The notes beneath the pieces are model-generated. The model did no database searches. It was not told the origin of the DNA and saw only the letters and a program-made list of their open reading frames with translations. From positions 375,015 to 439,014 of the forward strand of contig ML986579.1 of assembly GCA_010094045.1 (NCBI GenBank): DNA of 64,000 nucleotides, given 5' to 3'. This DNA is from Lojkania enalia. Its lineage: Eukaryota > Ascomycota > Dothideomycetes > Pleosporales. The position numbers and the translations under genes are program-made. Below, in pieces: positions 23,803 to 36,000 of this stretch (position 1 is the stretch's first letter; each line of letters opens with the position of its first letter).

Positions 23803-24900
23803 TCATACTTTGAAATGATCCTCGTGGTCATCATTTACAAGCACATATCTGTACCGCGCCTTCCCGTTCTCCATGTCCACCACACTTTGGTTTGCTTGCT
23901 TCATCGGCCTTTGCTGTACCCAAGGTTTGACATCCTTTTCCGCCGCAAAGCGCAACATCTCTTCGATTTCCTTTGGTCCACCAATCTGGCTTCCCCCAAT
24001 CTTACAACCTTTTGCAATGAGCGCGTGAGCGGAAACGCCTGGCAGTTTATCCTCTGGAGCGCCAACCTGGATGAACTGACCATTTGTTCGCAGCAGTTTC
24101 AGATATCCCGCAAGAGGCATATCGGGGCTCGAGACAGTACTGACGATAAGATCCAGCGACCGACTATGTCTATCCTCCCACCTCTCATCTTCAGACGTCG
24201 CGATATATGCATCTGCGCCCATAGCCTTCGCATCCTCTCTTTTATCCCACCGCCTCGAAATAGCAATCACTTTCTCACACCCCATCGCCTTCGCAAACAG
24301 CACCCCAAAATGCCCCAACCCTCCCACCCCTACAATCCCCACCTTCTTCCCGGGCCCCGCCCCATTCTTCTTCAGCGGCGAGAAAACAGTGATTCCAGCA
24401 CACATCATCGGCGCGGCATCCCAACTCTTCAGCGCCTCCGGAATCCTGACAACGAACCGCGCCGATACGCGGATATAATCCGCATACCCGCCATCGCTCC
24501 AGCGGCTGTCAGGGTACTTGCCCGCATACGTCCCAACAAACAGATTCGGACAATACGGTTCCATACCACTTCCACACTCCTCGCAGTCCTTCCTCAGACA
24601 ACTCAACGCCTGCGCCCCGACACCCACTCGCTCCCCTAGCCGGAACGCAGGACTAACAGCAGATCCGATCCGCACGATATGCCCGACGACCTCGTGGCCG
24701 ACGCAGATAGGGTAGTGCGTGGGGCCGAAGCCAGAGCGCAGGATGTGGATGTCCGTTCCGCAGATGCCACAGTGCGATATTTTGACATCGACGTCCGTGT
24801 CTGCGAAAGGTTTGGGCGTAAAGGGTTCCCAGGTGAGATTCCCTTTTGCTGAGGTGGCAGAGTGGCCAAGCCAGCCGTGGAAAGTTGTTGGGGAGGCCAT
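23803..24900 (-). CDS. Zinc-dependent alcohol dehydrogenase, cinnamyl-alcohol/Adh6-like
   Basis: Single exon, 365 aa, a normal length for the medium-chain dehydrogenase family. The catalytic zinc site reads HCGICGTDIH and VGHEVVGHIVRIG. The structural zinc Cys set is CLRKDCEECGSGMEPYC. The Rossmann motif is VGIVGVGGLGHFGVLFAKAMG in outline, followed by SRRWDKREDA. Basic residues after the second beta strand suggest NADPH preference, as in yeast Adh6/Adh7. It would reduce aldehydes or oxidise alcohols in the cytosol. It is convergent with the monooxygenase gene. Confidence 0.94.
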   Translation of the reverse strand: MASPTTFHGWLGHSATSAKGNLTWEPFTPKPFADTDVDVKISHCGICGTDIHILRSGFGPTHYPICVGHEVVGHIVRIGSAVSPAFRLGERVGVGAQALSCLRKDCEECGSGMEPYCPNLFVGTYAGKYPDSRWSDGGYADYIRVSARFVVRIPEALKSWDAAPMMCAGITVFSPLKKNGAGPGKKVGIVGVGGLGHFGVLFAKAMGCEKVIAISRRWDKREDAKAMGADAYIATSEDERWEDRHSRSLDLIVSTVSSPDMPLAGYLKLLRTNGQFIQVGAPEDKLPGVSAHALIAKGCKIGGSQIGGPKEIEEMLRFAAEKDVKPWVQQRPMKQANQSVVDMENGKARYRYVLVNDDHEDHFKV

Positions 24901-26039
24901 GGTCTACTCTCTCTCTTCTACAACGTTGGGCTATGAATGAATGGACAGAAACGGGATTGAGGGGTATGAAGGATGTGCAGTGAGGCCTTTCGTGCAAGTG
25001 ACGGGGACATGGTTTTTTTTTTTTTTTTGATTCTCGATTGGAGCATTCATAGGTATATGAGTAGGCGGATCGAATGATTCATGAATTAGAGGGGTGAGAA
25101 CTGCATGAATCGACTAGTTTAGCGGGGAAAGTATCGGGAGTCGGAATTGTATACCAGGCTCTTGTTCTGCGTGGGCCCAAGCTCTTGCACTATAGGTACT
25201 AGATGCCTAACTTGTGCTTATATGTAGTTATTGTCTAGGTTTCGGTGATTTCTCGCGAACTATGTGAAGATATTGCGAGATCTTGAACTGGAAACGGAAC
25301 GAGATATATTTGAGGGGCCGAAAGTAGCAATGCCGATTGGACGGCACGGATTTAGCACGGTTATAATAACCAGAGTCTAACGACGTGATGCGAAATTATG
25401 ATGTGAAGTGGACGCGAAGCTGGCGAAGGATCTCCTTCAGAGCCGTAATAGTTGAGACTGGTTTCGCATATCTCAGTTTAAGAATCAGTTCTCGCAGATA
25501 TTATACTACTTGACATGACATATCTCGAGACTGTTTCAATACAATTCAACGCTAAAAGCTCTACAGGCTTGCGGAATCTATTTCAAGCTTGCCAAAATTA
25601 AGCAAGAGTATATGGGAACCCAAATTCTTTATTAAAACACTCTTTCGCTTCTCGTATGTTTTACAAGCTATTCTGGACGTTATAGTTAGAATAAATGGCT
25701 TATTTATGTTTGGGGAATGCGCCGTGTTGGCATATGACTAAGTTACGCATTCGAGCGGAAGAGTTCTTGCTACAAGAATGCCGTATTGAGCCCCTCAATC
25801 CTGTAAGCCTCCATTACCGTCTAAATGAAGCACGTGGAAAACCACTGGGGACTGATGTGATTATCTGTGCATCACCCCGCATGCGGACCCCAGTTAACAC
25901 AGGCTAAGCGCCTATGGAAATGTCAGCTCCTCATTTACAGCTCAATCTTAATCTTCCATTCTCGCAAACAGCTTTCACGCGCCTTATTCTAGACTTAATA
26001 GGCCGACTAATTTCCTCACAATAATTTGAAGAACTCACG
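24901..26039. other. Promoter of the dehydrogenase gene and gene-poor DNA
   Basis: A run of 16 T lies at 25013-25028 within the likely promoter. The rest is AT-rich with short frames only (70 codons at 25695-25907). Confidence 0.45.
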
Positions 26040-26403
26040 GGTTTGCTTAAGTCATGAATATAGCGGAAGTTTTCGACAATGAGTCTCACCAGCGACGAGT
26101 TACCTTCGATATCATCGCATTCCCCGAGAGCAGACTTTCTACACACTCTAGTCCCGAAGAACCCGATTCGGAGCGACGAGCACTGCCTCATTAGCTAGCC
26201 GTTTTGGTAATAATCTCGATTTTTATCAACTAGTAAACCGAGCCATTTTAAGTGACATCTCTACCAATGGTGATACAGACGACCTTGATCTCGAGGATGA
26301 GGCGGAGATGACAGCAAGCGCACCGGCGATGATGGATCTCAATACAACTGGTGGTTTACCTTGGAAGAGAGAAAATAAGGGTGCTCTTCAACATACCGTG
26401 TAA
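26040..26403 (+). pseudogene. Possible coding remnant, broken frame
   Basis: From about 26148 to a TAA at 26401-26403 one frame reads like a protein segment (SLASRFGNNLDFYQLVNRAI, then LEDEAEMTASAPAMMDLN). Upstream, a different frame beginning with an ATG near 26080 reads MSLTSDELPSISSHSP before a TAG. They may be two exons of one small gene, with a CTCTAG acceptor near 26150, or a broken relic. The family is not recognised. Confidence 0.3.
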
Positions 26404-26977
26404 AACGTCACAAGGTCCCCCGTACGCTGATTATGTAAACATGTTGAATATGCATGGAACTGAGTATATACAGAAAGTTGAATTACAGTTACTGAGCTAT
26501 TGTCATTCTTCTTACACGGGTGTGAGCCGATGAGCTCCGTTATGTTGCTGCAGCCTTCCTACGTCTTCTTCGAAACCGTTTGCACACCCATTGTAAAGCA
26601 GTTTTCCCAAACATGGAAATGGCGAGGAACCCTACTACAAAGGTGCACGTAACTCAAGGCCAAAGCTCTCCAACCGAATATCCTCAAGTGTGGCCGAGTA
26701 GGGCATCCACATTGGACCTATGAGGCAAACCATATCGCTCGCCGGCGACGTTCATGTCTATAGCTGAGTAATAAAGCCTTTTTGCCGGTTATATTAGAAT
26801 AAAGAAAGAGATAGATTTTATCTCATATTACTAATATTAAGATTTTCTCAATTAAACTATTATTCTCTGAACGCGGGTGTGTCTCAGTTTACTCCCCCTA
26901 AGGTGAGTTTATCACTATTGTGTCAAGTCCGCATCCATATCTCAATTTCCAACCTACCAGCTTTCACACCAATTCTA
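26404..26977. other. AT-rich intergenic DNA
   Basis: No usable frame and no motif. The right end is 3' flank of the F-box gene. Confidence 0.45.
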
Positions 26978-28567
26978 CTACCTCTTCTTCATCCTCTCAA
27001 TCTCCGCCTTCGACTTCCCAATTGCTTCCAGAAAACTGTTGAGGGCTTCTTTGTCAACAGAATGTTGCTCCTCTTCCGGTACATTGATATTTGCCACAAT
27101 CCCATCTTCATACTCCCTCTCATAGTACTCTTCCGTCCAGGGGCATGGACCAGTACCGCAATCATAGACTATGTATCTTGAGTTTTCAATTCGGGCTGGC
27201 AAATCGTACCTGCGATCAAACATTTGGCCGTGCCAATCCCCATGGCTCATACCGAGATGATTGAGTTTCTTTAAACTCTTCTCGAACATAGGGAAGACGT
27301 CATTCCAGCGCGTTTCCACCCGCCGAATGATAACAAAAGTATCGTCTGGCCAGCCAGAGGCGGGACGCATCTCGGGAAAATTGGTGTTAGCTTCTTTAGG
27401 CCCCATCCTAAGTGCGTAAGCGATTGGACAGTCATCAAGCACCAGTTCTCTTAGCGTCTCTCCATGTGAGGTTATCCATTCAATTTGCCAGTTGTGCGCA
27501 ATTGTCCAATTCCCTAGCGCCAAAGATATGAGCTTAGGGAAGTGAACACCCCGAAGGTCTATGTACGGCCATACGCCCCAGTACGTGTCGCAGTATAAAG
27601 TAAGGCTTGTGAGTTGAGGCTGTGTCGGCATTAACCAGTGACTGGAAAGCTCCCAATTGAAGCATTCATGCAATTTCGGTTGATCGATACTATATTCCGG
27701 TGCGGCTGAGATATACTCCGTTATGATCATGAGAGCCAATTTCTCAATTCTATGCAGCACCGCGTCAGAGACCTCTTCTGGGCCCGTATAGATAGTGCTG
27801 GCGTCCTGCATATTTTTGATGGTGATGTTATTGACGAGGGGCATTTTGCTTAATAGGTTGAAAAAAAGTTTCTGATAGCGCCGTCTATATTCCTCATTTT
27901 GCCGATATTGATAGTCATACGGATACTCGTTCTCTACTCCACACTCGTCATCAAACCAAAACTCCACTTCGCGGACAGAGGGAAACAGAGAAATCTTAGG
28001 AATGGCAAGGCTCCATGGAGTGTCGATCCAGCCCTCGTCTTCGTCATCGTCATCGTCGACATTCTCGTCTACATTCTTGTCGCCATCCTCACAGTTATCC
28101 TCATCAACATTCTCGCTTTTGCCCTTGTCTACACTCTTGATTCTGTCATCCTCTATATTCTCGCCCTTGTTCTTATCTATACTCTCGCCTTCTCTCTCAT
28201 CCTTGTCCTCATCCACACTCTCGCCCTCGTCCTCGTCATCCTCACTCTCGTCCTCATCCCCGTCCTCGCCATCTTCGCTCTCATCACCATCATCATCCTC
28301 ATTATTTTCCTCGTTCTTTTTGTCTCCCGCCTGTCCGTCGATAATAATCTTCTTGACCAGTGGCTTGAACGTCTCATGCTCAAGAATGTTAGCCAACTTC
28401 TTCGGACTCTCTTCTTTGAAGCGCAACACAACAGTTTCAAACAGCTGCTCTGCACCAACGACAGAAGCTATTTGCGACACAAGACGGAAGCTTTTCAGCG
28501 TCTTGGTGTCGAGGTATTGTAGGCATTGGCGCTGGAGCTCGACCGGGAACAAGTTGAACGAGGGCAT
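26978..28567 (-). CDS. F-box protein with a long acidic low-complexity insert
   Basis: Single exon, 529 aa. The N-terminus is an F-box (FNLFPVELQRQCLQYLDTKT, then LKSFRLVSQIASVVGAEQLF), the Skp1-binding module of SCF ubiquitin ligases. Residues about 80-180 are a continuous Asp/Glu-rich tract with repeated DEDESEDDEDE and ENVDEDN-like units. The rest (residues about 185-500) resembles the degenerate leucine-rich repeat type C-terminus of fungal F-box proteins, with segments such as LTSLTLYCDTYWGVWPYIDL and GETLRELVLDDCPIAY. The target is unknown. The acidic tract is unusual in size for the family and may be expanding, because its coding DNA is a near-continuous GAN repeat. Confidence 0.85.
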   Translation of the reverse strand: MPSFNLFPVELQRQCLQYLDTKTLKSFRLVSQIASVVGAEQLFETVVLRFKEESPKKLANILEHETFKPLVKKIIIDGQAGDKKNEENNEDDDGDESEDGEDGDEDESEDDEDEGESVDEDKDEREGESIDKNKGENIEDDRIKSVDKGKSENVDEDNCEDGDKNVDENVDDDDDEDEGWIDTPWSLAIPKISLFPSVREVEFWFDDECGVENEYPYDYQYRQNEEYRRRYQKLFFNLLSKMPLVNNITIKNMQDASTIYTGPEEVSDAVLHRIEKLALMIITEYISAAPEYSIDQPKLHECFNWELSSHWLMPTQPQLTSLTLYCDTYWGVWPYIDLRGVHFPKLISLALGNWTIAHNWQIEWITSHGETLRELVLDDCPIAYALRMGPKEANTNFPEMRPASGWPDDTFVIIRRVETRWNDVFPMFEKSLKKLNHLGMSHGDWHGQMFDRRYDLPARIENSRYIVYDCGTGPCPWTEEYYEREYEDGIVANINVPEEEQHSVDKEALNSFLEAIGKSKAEIERMKKR

Positions 28568-29416
28568 TAGAAGCAGCTAGCAGCCTTGAAATGAGACCCA
28601 GGAGATAGACGGTTTATTGGGCGGGCATTGGAATATTTTGGGGTATTTGTAGGTTGTTGCATTGAAGGATCGAGCAAGGCGAGGCACATAGTGGGGCGTA
28701 GGCATTAGCGCAAGGCTGCACTTAGCTATGCGTCGGGAGCCTTGGTAGTATTGTCCAAGATTAGCGCTGTCCCGTCACAGTTTGATGTTTTCATATATCA
28801 CTCTTCTTATCAGTTCTTGGATTATAATACCTTGGTTGTCCGGGGCTGCCTACCTTGGCATTTATATCCTAAGACTGTCAACCAACCCATAGGTCGAGGA
28901 GGCTACCTCATTGCTCCGCTATGACAAAAGTGGAAGCACATTGGGTCACCATTTCGAAAGCTCGCACGAGAAGCTGCTCCTACGCTTGCGCACGATACCT
29001 AATCAGCTGGAAGTGCTTGAGGCATCAATTGGGAAAGCAGGCAATACCTCTTTCAATGTCTCAAAGCGGCTCTTCGCGCACCTTTCAAGTATTAGCACGC
29101 GCAGGCACAACGCTCATTTTATTTGCAAGTTACATGATTATGTGCATATAGCTAGAAAATTTCCTAGCTAATTAGTGTTTCGGTATTAATATACTATCGA
29201 ATGTTGTTTTCATTGTACAAAGTCAAAGAGAGGCTAACAAAATGACTGGATGTGAGACGAAATCATCGATACGATCAAGCTCCTATATAAAACCGTACTG
29301 AAGAAATGATCGCAGAAATTAAATCTCACCTTCCAATTCCCTAACTCAATCTGCTTATTTGTTTATGATGCGGAACGACGAAATCCACTTCTCAGCCAAT
29401 TCTACATCTCTACAGC
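28568..29416. other. Intergenic region, no gene supported
   Basis: Contains the F-box promoter on the left and the 3' end of the HET gene on the right. Two overlapping open frames at 28911-29171 lack motifs. Confidence 0.45.
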
Positions 29417-32249
29417 TCAGACTAGTTTGAAATCGCGCAGCCCATATCCCTCTTCCGCGTCATACTCTCCCCGTTGCCATCTCCCAATGGCCTCTCCAAG
29501 CATACTTCGATGCAAATAACACTCCCCAACCAACTGATACGCCCCATTGCGCAACGGCCTCACAACAAACGGTACTCTCGCCCCAAAGAAGACACATACC
29601 AAATCGCCCTCCCTAGCCGCTTGAGGACCCAGAACAAGCGATTTCTTGACAGAAGAAAATACATTTCTCCCGCGACAAACATTCCTCACCGCAGTGAGAA
29701 ACCGCGCGCCATTGCCAGCGTTCGGAACCACAAGATCGTCCCTCTTTTTCAATTTCTCCAAATTAGCTAGGCCCCAGTGGGGTATAGAAAAATCGATGAA
29801 GTCAGCTAGATGGGCGCCGACTTCTTTATTTGTCTGCAGCGGCTTGCCGTACCAGTCCTGCCCCGCCGTGATCGTAAACGCAAAGAGTTCCGCGCTCAGC
29901 AATCCGAGATCTAGAAACCAATCTAACAAGTTCGCTTGGGGCTTTGCGTCGGTAGTGAGTAGGGTGTTGGACGGATATTTCGTAGATATGGTGTCTATTA
30001 CTAGTCCGGAAACTAGGAGAATGGGGTGGCTCGGCTTACGGACGATGCTGAAAGATATCCCGGTGCAATATCCAAGTGATGCAGAGAATCGCTGGGATGG
30101 CCTGTGTGAGCCGGATATGCTGCGAATGGGATTCCTGTCCCAGCGCGGGACCCAGGATGGAAAGGATGAATCAATCGAGCTGGCTGCTTGCAGTTTCATG
30201 AACCTGGATGCTTTTGGCTCGTGGTAGACGGCTGAGAGGAGTTCGAGGGGTTTTGTATGGGTTTCGAGAATCTTAAGGGCCAGGTTGATGTATAGTTGTT
30301 CTTTTGAGAGGGAGTAATTGGGTACGATAAAGCTTGCAGCTTGATCACTAGTGTGCTGAGACGGGAGGCCTAGAATGGCATAGATTCGATCAAGCGGGTG
30401 AGTGACATTGAAGTTTAGGGTGAGACGGATGAGGTCAAGGAATGGTAAAGAGGCCGTGTCGAAATCGGTTTGCGATAGTCGATACATAACGTATGCATTC
30501 ATAAGCCCCTGCGTGGCTTCGGTCAGATTTGTCTCTCTTGACCGTTCTTGAAACCGATCAAGGAGATCGCCGTTGTTGCGAATGATTGTTGCTGCAAGCC
30601 CTATCCATGTCCATGCGATTTCCTTATCTTCCCAAAGCACTAGCGCCTTTGAAGAACAGACTACTTCTTGTACGACCCATAAACGCCTCCAATATTCCCG
30701 AGAGAACAGATATACAATAGAATCCCAACTGTCAGAGGGAATTGAAGACGGCATAGGCATATAGTACCCTAGACCCACGTCGTACTTGGTTTTCGACTTA
30801 AACCAATAAGCCACTACCCCAGAAAGTGACATGAATGCCTTCCGGGAGCGATAAAGGTCATGGCCGTCTATCCAGATGAGAACTCTAGAGGCTTGCTTGT
30901 ATATCTGGCGCATGAGCTGTATTTGGTGTTCTTTCTCCGTATCATCATCCTGACTTATGCAAATTGCATCAACCCATAGGATTCGTGTTCTGTCTTGCAA
31001 CCTGAGCCGCCTTAGGGCGCTGTCAAGACTGAGCTGTATTCGTTGGCCTCTGCCGTGGCAATGGAGGGGGCTATCACTCTTTTCGGTCCCCCATCGATAC
31101 GAAAGTGCTTCGAACCGGAGGGAGGTATCCTGTAGATCGTGATGTCGAAGTGAGCACACAAGCGGCTCATCCCTCGTTCCATTTTCGATATAGAGCAAGC
31201 GGATTTCACTCATGCCTACGAGTCGCCGATATAGAGGATGCTCGGAAGTTCTTCGCATTTGTATTGTGAATCCGAAAGGTAGGCAAGCTAGCTCGAAACA
31301 TACGGCTCCATCAATGACTTGACTCTCGGGCTCTTCTATCTCTCCACCTGGTTTCATCTCTTCGTCTTGTGGGTACACCTGATCATATTCGACAGCCTCA
31401 TCTTCACTAGCCGGGACATGTGCTATTTCCGTGACTGGCAAAATTTCGCTTTTCGCCTTTGCAATAAGTTGCACAGGCCAAGATACTTCGTTCGACGTCG
31501 ATTCGGGTTGATTAATGCTGTGATTGACCCCCCCTACTAGCGTTTCTGCAATAATCGGTGGAACGAGCATCTTATTCTCGAGGGTAGATACAATGGTCAA
31601 TCTATATCGGTCTATTGGGCTTTCAGTAACGTCAAAAGCATCGCCTGCGTTTCTTGGTTAGAACTCTCCTTTGCCATCCCTAGCCCGAGATCGTAGACTA
31701 CTTACGATTTTCGTAACTTTCCGTAGGATCGAGTTGATAGAGAGGCTCGATATCAGAATTTTCCAGTCCATCTCTCGGAATACCGTCATGTTGATCGATT
31801 CGGTTGTTAGGAGCTTGATGTGGTACCTCTGAATTACTATTGCTTTTGCCGTCATCCGTGTCCTCTTTAGACCGTCTCTGCGCGCCCTGCATCTCACTAT
31901 CACTAGACAATTCATGGTCTGAACCATCACTACTATTTAAAGAGCTGCTCGCTGCCGCATCTTGTTGGCTGTCATGGCCTTGAGAATTGCTATGCGAAGG
32001 TCTAGATGATGCGTTGTTATCATCAGAATGCGAATCAGAGTTTGAGTTCACTATCTGACTAGAGCTTGCTGCATGGCTGGAAGACGCTTCATCACTGGAG
32101 GATGCTGCATCGCTAGAATAAGACACCCTCGCTGGCGGGCTATAACCGGCGCTGGAATCAGAATCATCGCTCGACGAATAGTACCGCCTTGTAGGTGGGC
32201 TATAATCTGAACTGGAGTCCGAATCAGAGGACGACATACCATCACCCAC
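29417..32249 (-). CDS. HET-domain (heterokaryon incompatibility) protein with Ser/Asp-rich N-terminus
   Basis: Two exons (31706-32249 and 29417-31644, 61-bp intron, GTAAGT donor, phase 1) give 923 aa. Residues 1-180 are Ser/Asp/Asn-rich and disordered. They include two similar blocks carrying YSPPTRRYYSSSD and YSPPARVSYSSD. The HET domain spans about residues 355-515: LRFEALSYRWG, ILWVDAICISQDD, EKEHQIQLMRQIYKQASRVL and the Trp-Ile-Asp after it. HET proteins trigger or control cell death on fusion of unlike hyphae. The C-terminal part ends with a LVCVFFGARVPFVVRPL-type segment also common in this family. Specific allorecognition partners cannot be read. Confidence 0.92.
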
Positions 32250-33089
32250 GTTCTTTGAACTCAGTCTTGCGAAACAAGACTGTGCTCTAGAACTTTCGAG
32301 TCAGTGATACCATTAACGTCGTCTGAATGTGTAATTCAAAAATGAGGAACTAGAAGAAATGGAATATCTTCATAGAAATAAGAAAATAACTTAAAAATCA
32401 AGACAAAGGGGGAGAAATATTGATGCGTACAAAGGGAAGACTGTGGCCTGGAGCTGAAAGTCAAACAAAGAAGGCTAATACAAATTTGTGATGGAGTGGG
32501 TCACATGATTTCGTATCTGATGCAGCCACCAACGCCACAGGATCGAGCAAGAGGGACGGGCTAGCAATGAGGCTATGCAAAGCGTAGCATGGCAGCGTTC
32601 CCCATACATAATCCGCAATTCTCCCATCACAAGTCTTCATCTGGGACACTAGTTCTAAATCTCCAACCCAAAAAGGTCATATAGACTAATCATCAATCTG
32701 TACATTAGAAACTAACACGTATAGCAAAAGAGGATGTATGAAAAGAACAAGAATACTCTGATTCAAAATAATGCGCACATCAAGCGGATTTCACACCAAG
32801 AATGCAATCATGCATTCACGCTCCTCAAGTCCATCAATTTTTATAAATACTTCGCCAAAGATGGCCTAAAAGACGGTACATTTCAATTCCTGACGTCACA
32901 AAAGTGAGTGCGTTTCCACCTCCTATACCCCATAGCTCTATAAAATCCCTTGTACACACTCATGTAATTTCAATCTTAAGATAGTTTCTCAAAGTCATTA
33001 AGTCCGCTGTCCCCACCACCTTGCCGTAGCGCAAAGCCCCAACATACTCATACCTTAGCAATCCGACAAATCTACCAAGCTCATGCTAC
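32250..33089. other. Intergenic region between HET and copper ATPase genes
   Basis: Carries the HET promoter and the 3' flank of the ATPase gene. The AT-rich middle has no frame with motifs. Confidence 0.5.
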
Positions 33090-36000
33090 CTACACCCCCG
33101 CCGCGCCTTCCCCCTTCTTCACCCTAAACCCCAGCCCCGGAACCCTACTCCTAAGCGCCAAGCTACTCGAAACTACACTAACGCTACTCAAAGCCATCGC
33201 CAGACTCGCCCACACCGGATCAAGCCTAATATGTTTCTCGCCATGATGGCCCATACCCATTCCACCTTCCATTCCGATGCCCTCGTGATGAATTTCCATT
33301 TCCTTTTTGCCGACGACGATGGGATAAAGAACGCCCGCCGCAACTGGCATCGCGATCAAATTGTAGACGAGCGCCCATCCGAAGTTTAAGTAGACGCGGC
33401 GGAAAACCACCCGCGAGAGTGAGAGCAGAGTTAGGAGGGATGAGAGGTGAGAATTGATTAGGATGAAAGACGAAGATGAGAGAGCAACATCGGATCCGGA
33501 GCCAATGGCAATTGATAAATCGGCAGTACTGAGGGCCGGGGCGTCGTTGATGCCATCACCAACCATGGCAATAGTAGCACGCTTTGGTTGCCGTCTACGG
33601 AGGTTTGAGAGGAATGGAATGTTGAAGAGGGATGTCTTGCGATTCTTAGTAAGACTAGATTGGAGATATTTGATTTTCTCAGCTTTTTGGTCGGGAAGAA
33701 CACCGGCGATGATGTTGGAGGCTGGGATTCCTACTTGAGATCCTACCGCGTTAGCTGTAGTCTGATTGTCACCGGAAAGCATCCAGATTTCGATGCCTTT
33801 CTTCTGCAAGGCTGCGATAACGCCTGGAGCTTCTGGTCGGAGGGGGTCGGCTATAGAGAACATTGCGGCCAGTTCCCATGATTTCTTGTTTAAAGCATCT
33901 ATATATTCCGAACTAAAGGGAGTTCCTTCTGCGGTGGGAGATGGGCTGCTATCCCGCGGAGGATTGTTGACAAGTAAAGCAGCAAGTGCTACGGATTCGC
34001 CTCGAGTCTTCCAGGTCTGTAACATTGCTGCCCTATCGGCCTGGATAGGGACATGGTGGTCGCTCATAAAGGCCTCATTTCCAATAATAGCCACTATCTC
34101 TTGGTCACGGACCTTAAAAGTTCCCTTCAAGCCCTTGCCAGGTACTTCATCAACACCGATAACAACTGGTGACTGTTGTAGTTGACTGTTGCAAAAAGCT
34201 ACTATGGCTCGGGCGATGGGGTGACTACTATTTTCTTCAAGCGCCTTTACTATTCCTAGGATATTAGAACGGTCTTGACTACCTGCAATTGTATGCTCCG
34301 TAACAGCCGGGCCACCTCCTTGTGTAAGGGTTCCAGTCTTGTCAAACACAATGCAGTCGAGAGAACTGGCTTCTTGGAAGGCTTCGCCGCCACCTTTCAC
34401 AAGTATACCGTGTTTCGCGGCCAATCCACCTCCAACAAAAAGAGCAGTTGGAGCGGCAAGACCAATACCACAAGGACAAGCAATGACAAAGACTGCAATG
34501 GCGAAACGGAGAGACCAAAGAGCCCAGCCTCCAGACCCATCATTTCCTCCCCGCCAACTTTTCGGAATTGCTCCAGTGGTTCCAAGGAGCAGCCAGGTCA
34601 CCCATGTAACAATGGCAACAAGGACAACGAAAGGAACAAAATGGCTAGTAATCATATCTGCGACCCTCTCAACCGGAGCACGATGCGCTTGTCCTTCCCG
34701 GACAACATTGATAATTTGATCCAACATGGACGTTCCAGATACGGAGGTGATCTTGACTTTGATTGGTGGCCCCTTGTTGATAGTACCGGAATAGACGGTA
34801 TCACTGGGATCTTTGGAGATTGGCCGGGACTCGCCGGTGAGACTGGATTCGTCGAATTTAGTAGATCCTTCAATAACAGTTCCATCGAAAGGAGGAGACG
34901 CGCCGTGAGGCACTCGGACAGCATCTCCAATTTCTAGAAGGTCAGTAGCGATGACTTGATCACCCCCAGTAGTAACAAGGATTGCATCCTTCGGTCGTAA
35001 CTTGCCGAGAGACGTAACTGCATCTCCAGTCTTTGCTTTGCTATAGGCCTCTAGAAATCGACCAATTAGAAGGAACATGGTGAGGAACACAACCGAGTCG
35101 AAATAGGAATCATGCATATCTCCCTGAGAGTTCCATGTAGCAGCTAGAGCTAATTCAACCACAGATGCGAAGTAGGCTACGCTAGTGCCTAGAGACATGA
35201 GCATATTCATGCTACCGAATCTGTAGAACCGCCGGAGAATTGGAGTGCGGCTACCAGGTCGCCATAAGGCTCGGATCTCTTTGATTGCCCTTCTGTGGAA
35301 AGTGTCCGCTGCGAAGAAGTAAACCGGTGTGGAAAGTATGAATAGCGCCCAGCTGACTCGAGGTACATTGCCAGCCCACATGGGTTGCTCAATATACTGG
35401 CGAACCGGATTCTGTGGTTTGACTAGGCTCATGAAGACAATGCCAAGTAGGAACGTCGGAATGGCTATGACCACCGATAGAACTAGTCGGAACAAGATGC
35501 GTCTCCTCTCCCGCGCCTGCATTTCTCTGGCGCGATCCTCGATGGTAGGAGGATGGTAGACTGATGGCCTGAAAGATGAATCGATGTTCATGATGGTCTG
35601 AAAAATGTTTCGAACGGTGAAGTCTGGTAAATCCGGAACATATCGGATGTTCACAATTGGCACTTTCTCAGACAGACTTGGTTCAACTAGTTCAAAGGTA
35701 TAGTTCTCGCCGTACTTTTCGGCGAGCTCCCGAGTGATACGAGGTGGGCAGTGGTGGCAATACATGCCATTAATTCGAATGGCGATAGAACGTTCAAGAC
35801 TTCCATTTTCAGGGCCATCCATTGACACAACATTGTCGAGCGTGGCATCATAGCCGGCGTCTTCAATGCTCTCTTGAATCTCGGGTAGATGACTCTTATT
35901 CGAGAAAATGACCATCGCACTGTTGGAAACTAGGTTGACATCAACCTTTTCGATCCAGGTATGTGTTTCGAGGGCGTTCGTAACGTTGCCTACGCATGAA

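Noticed and set aside
27899..28580. Long plus-strand open frames rich in Ser/Leu/Val
   Set aside because: They are mirror images of the GAN acidic tract of the minus-strand F-box gene.
33454..34937. Plus-strand open frames inside the copper ATPase
   Set aside because: Shadow frames; the minus strand carries every P-type ATPase signature.
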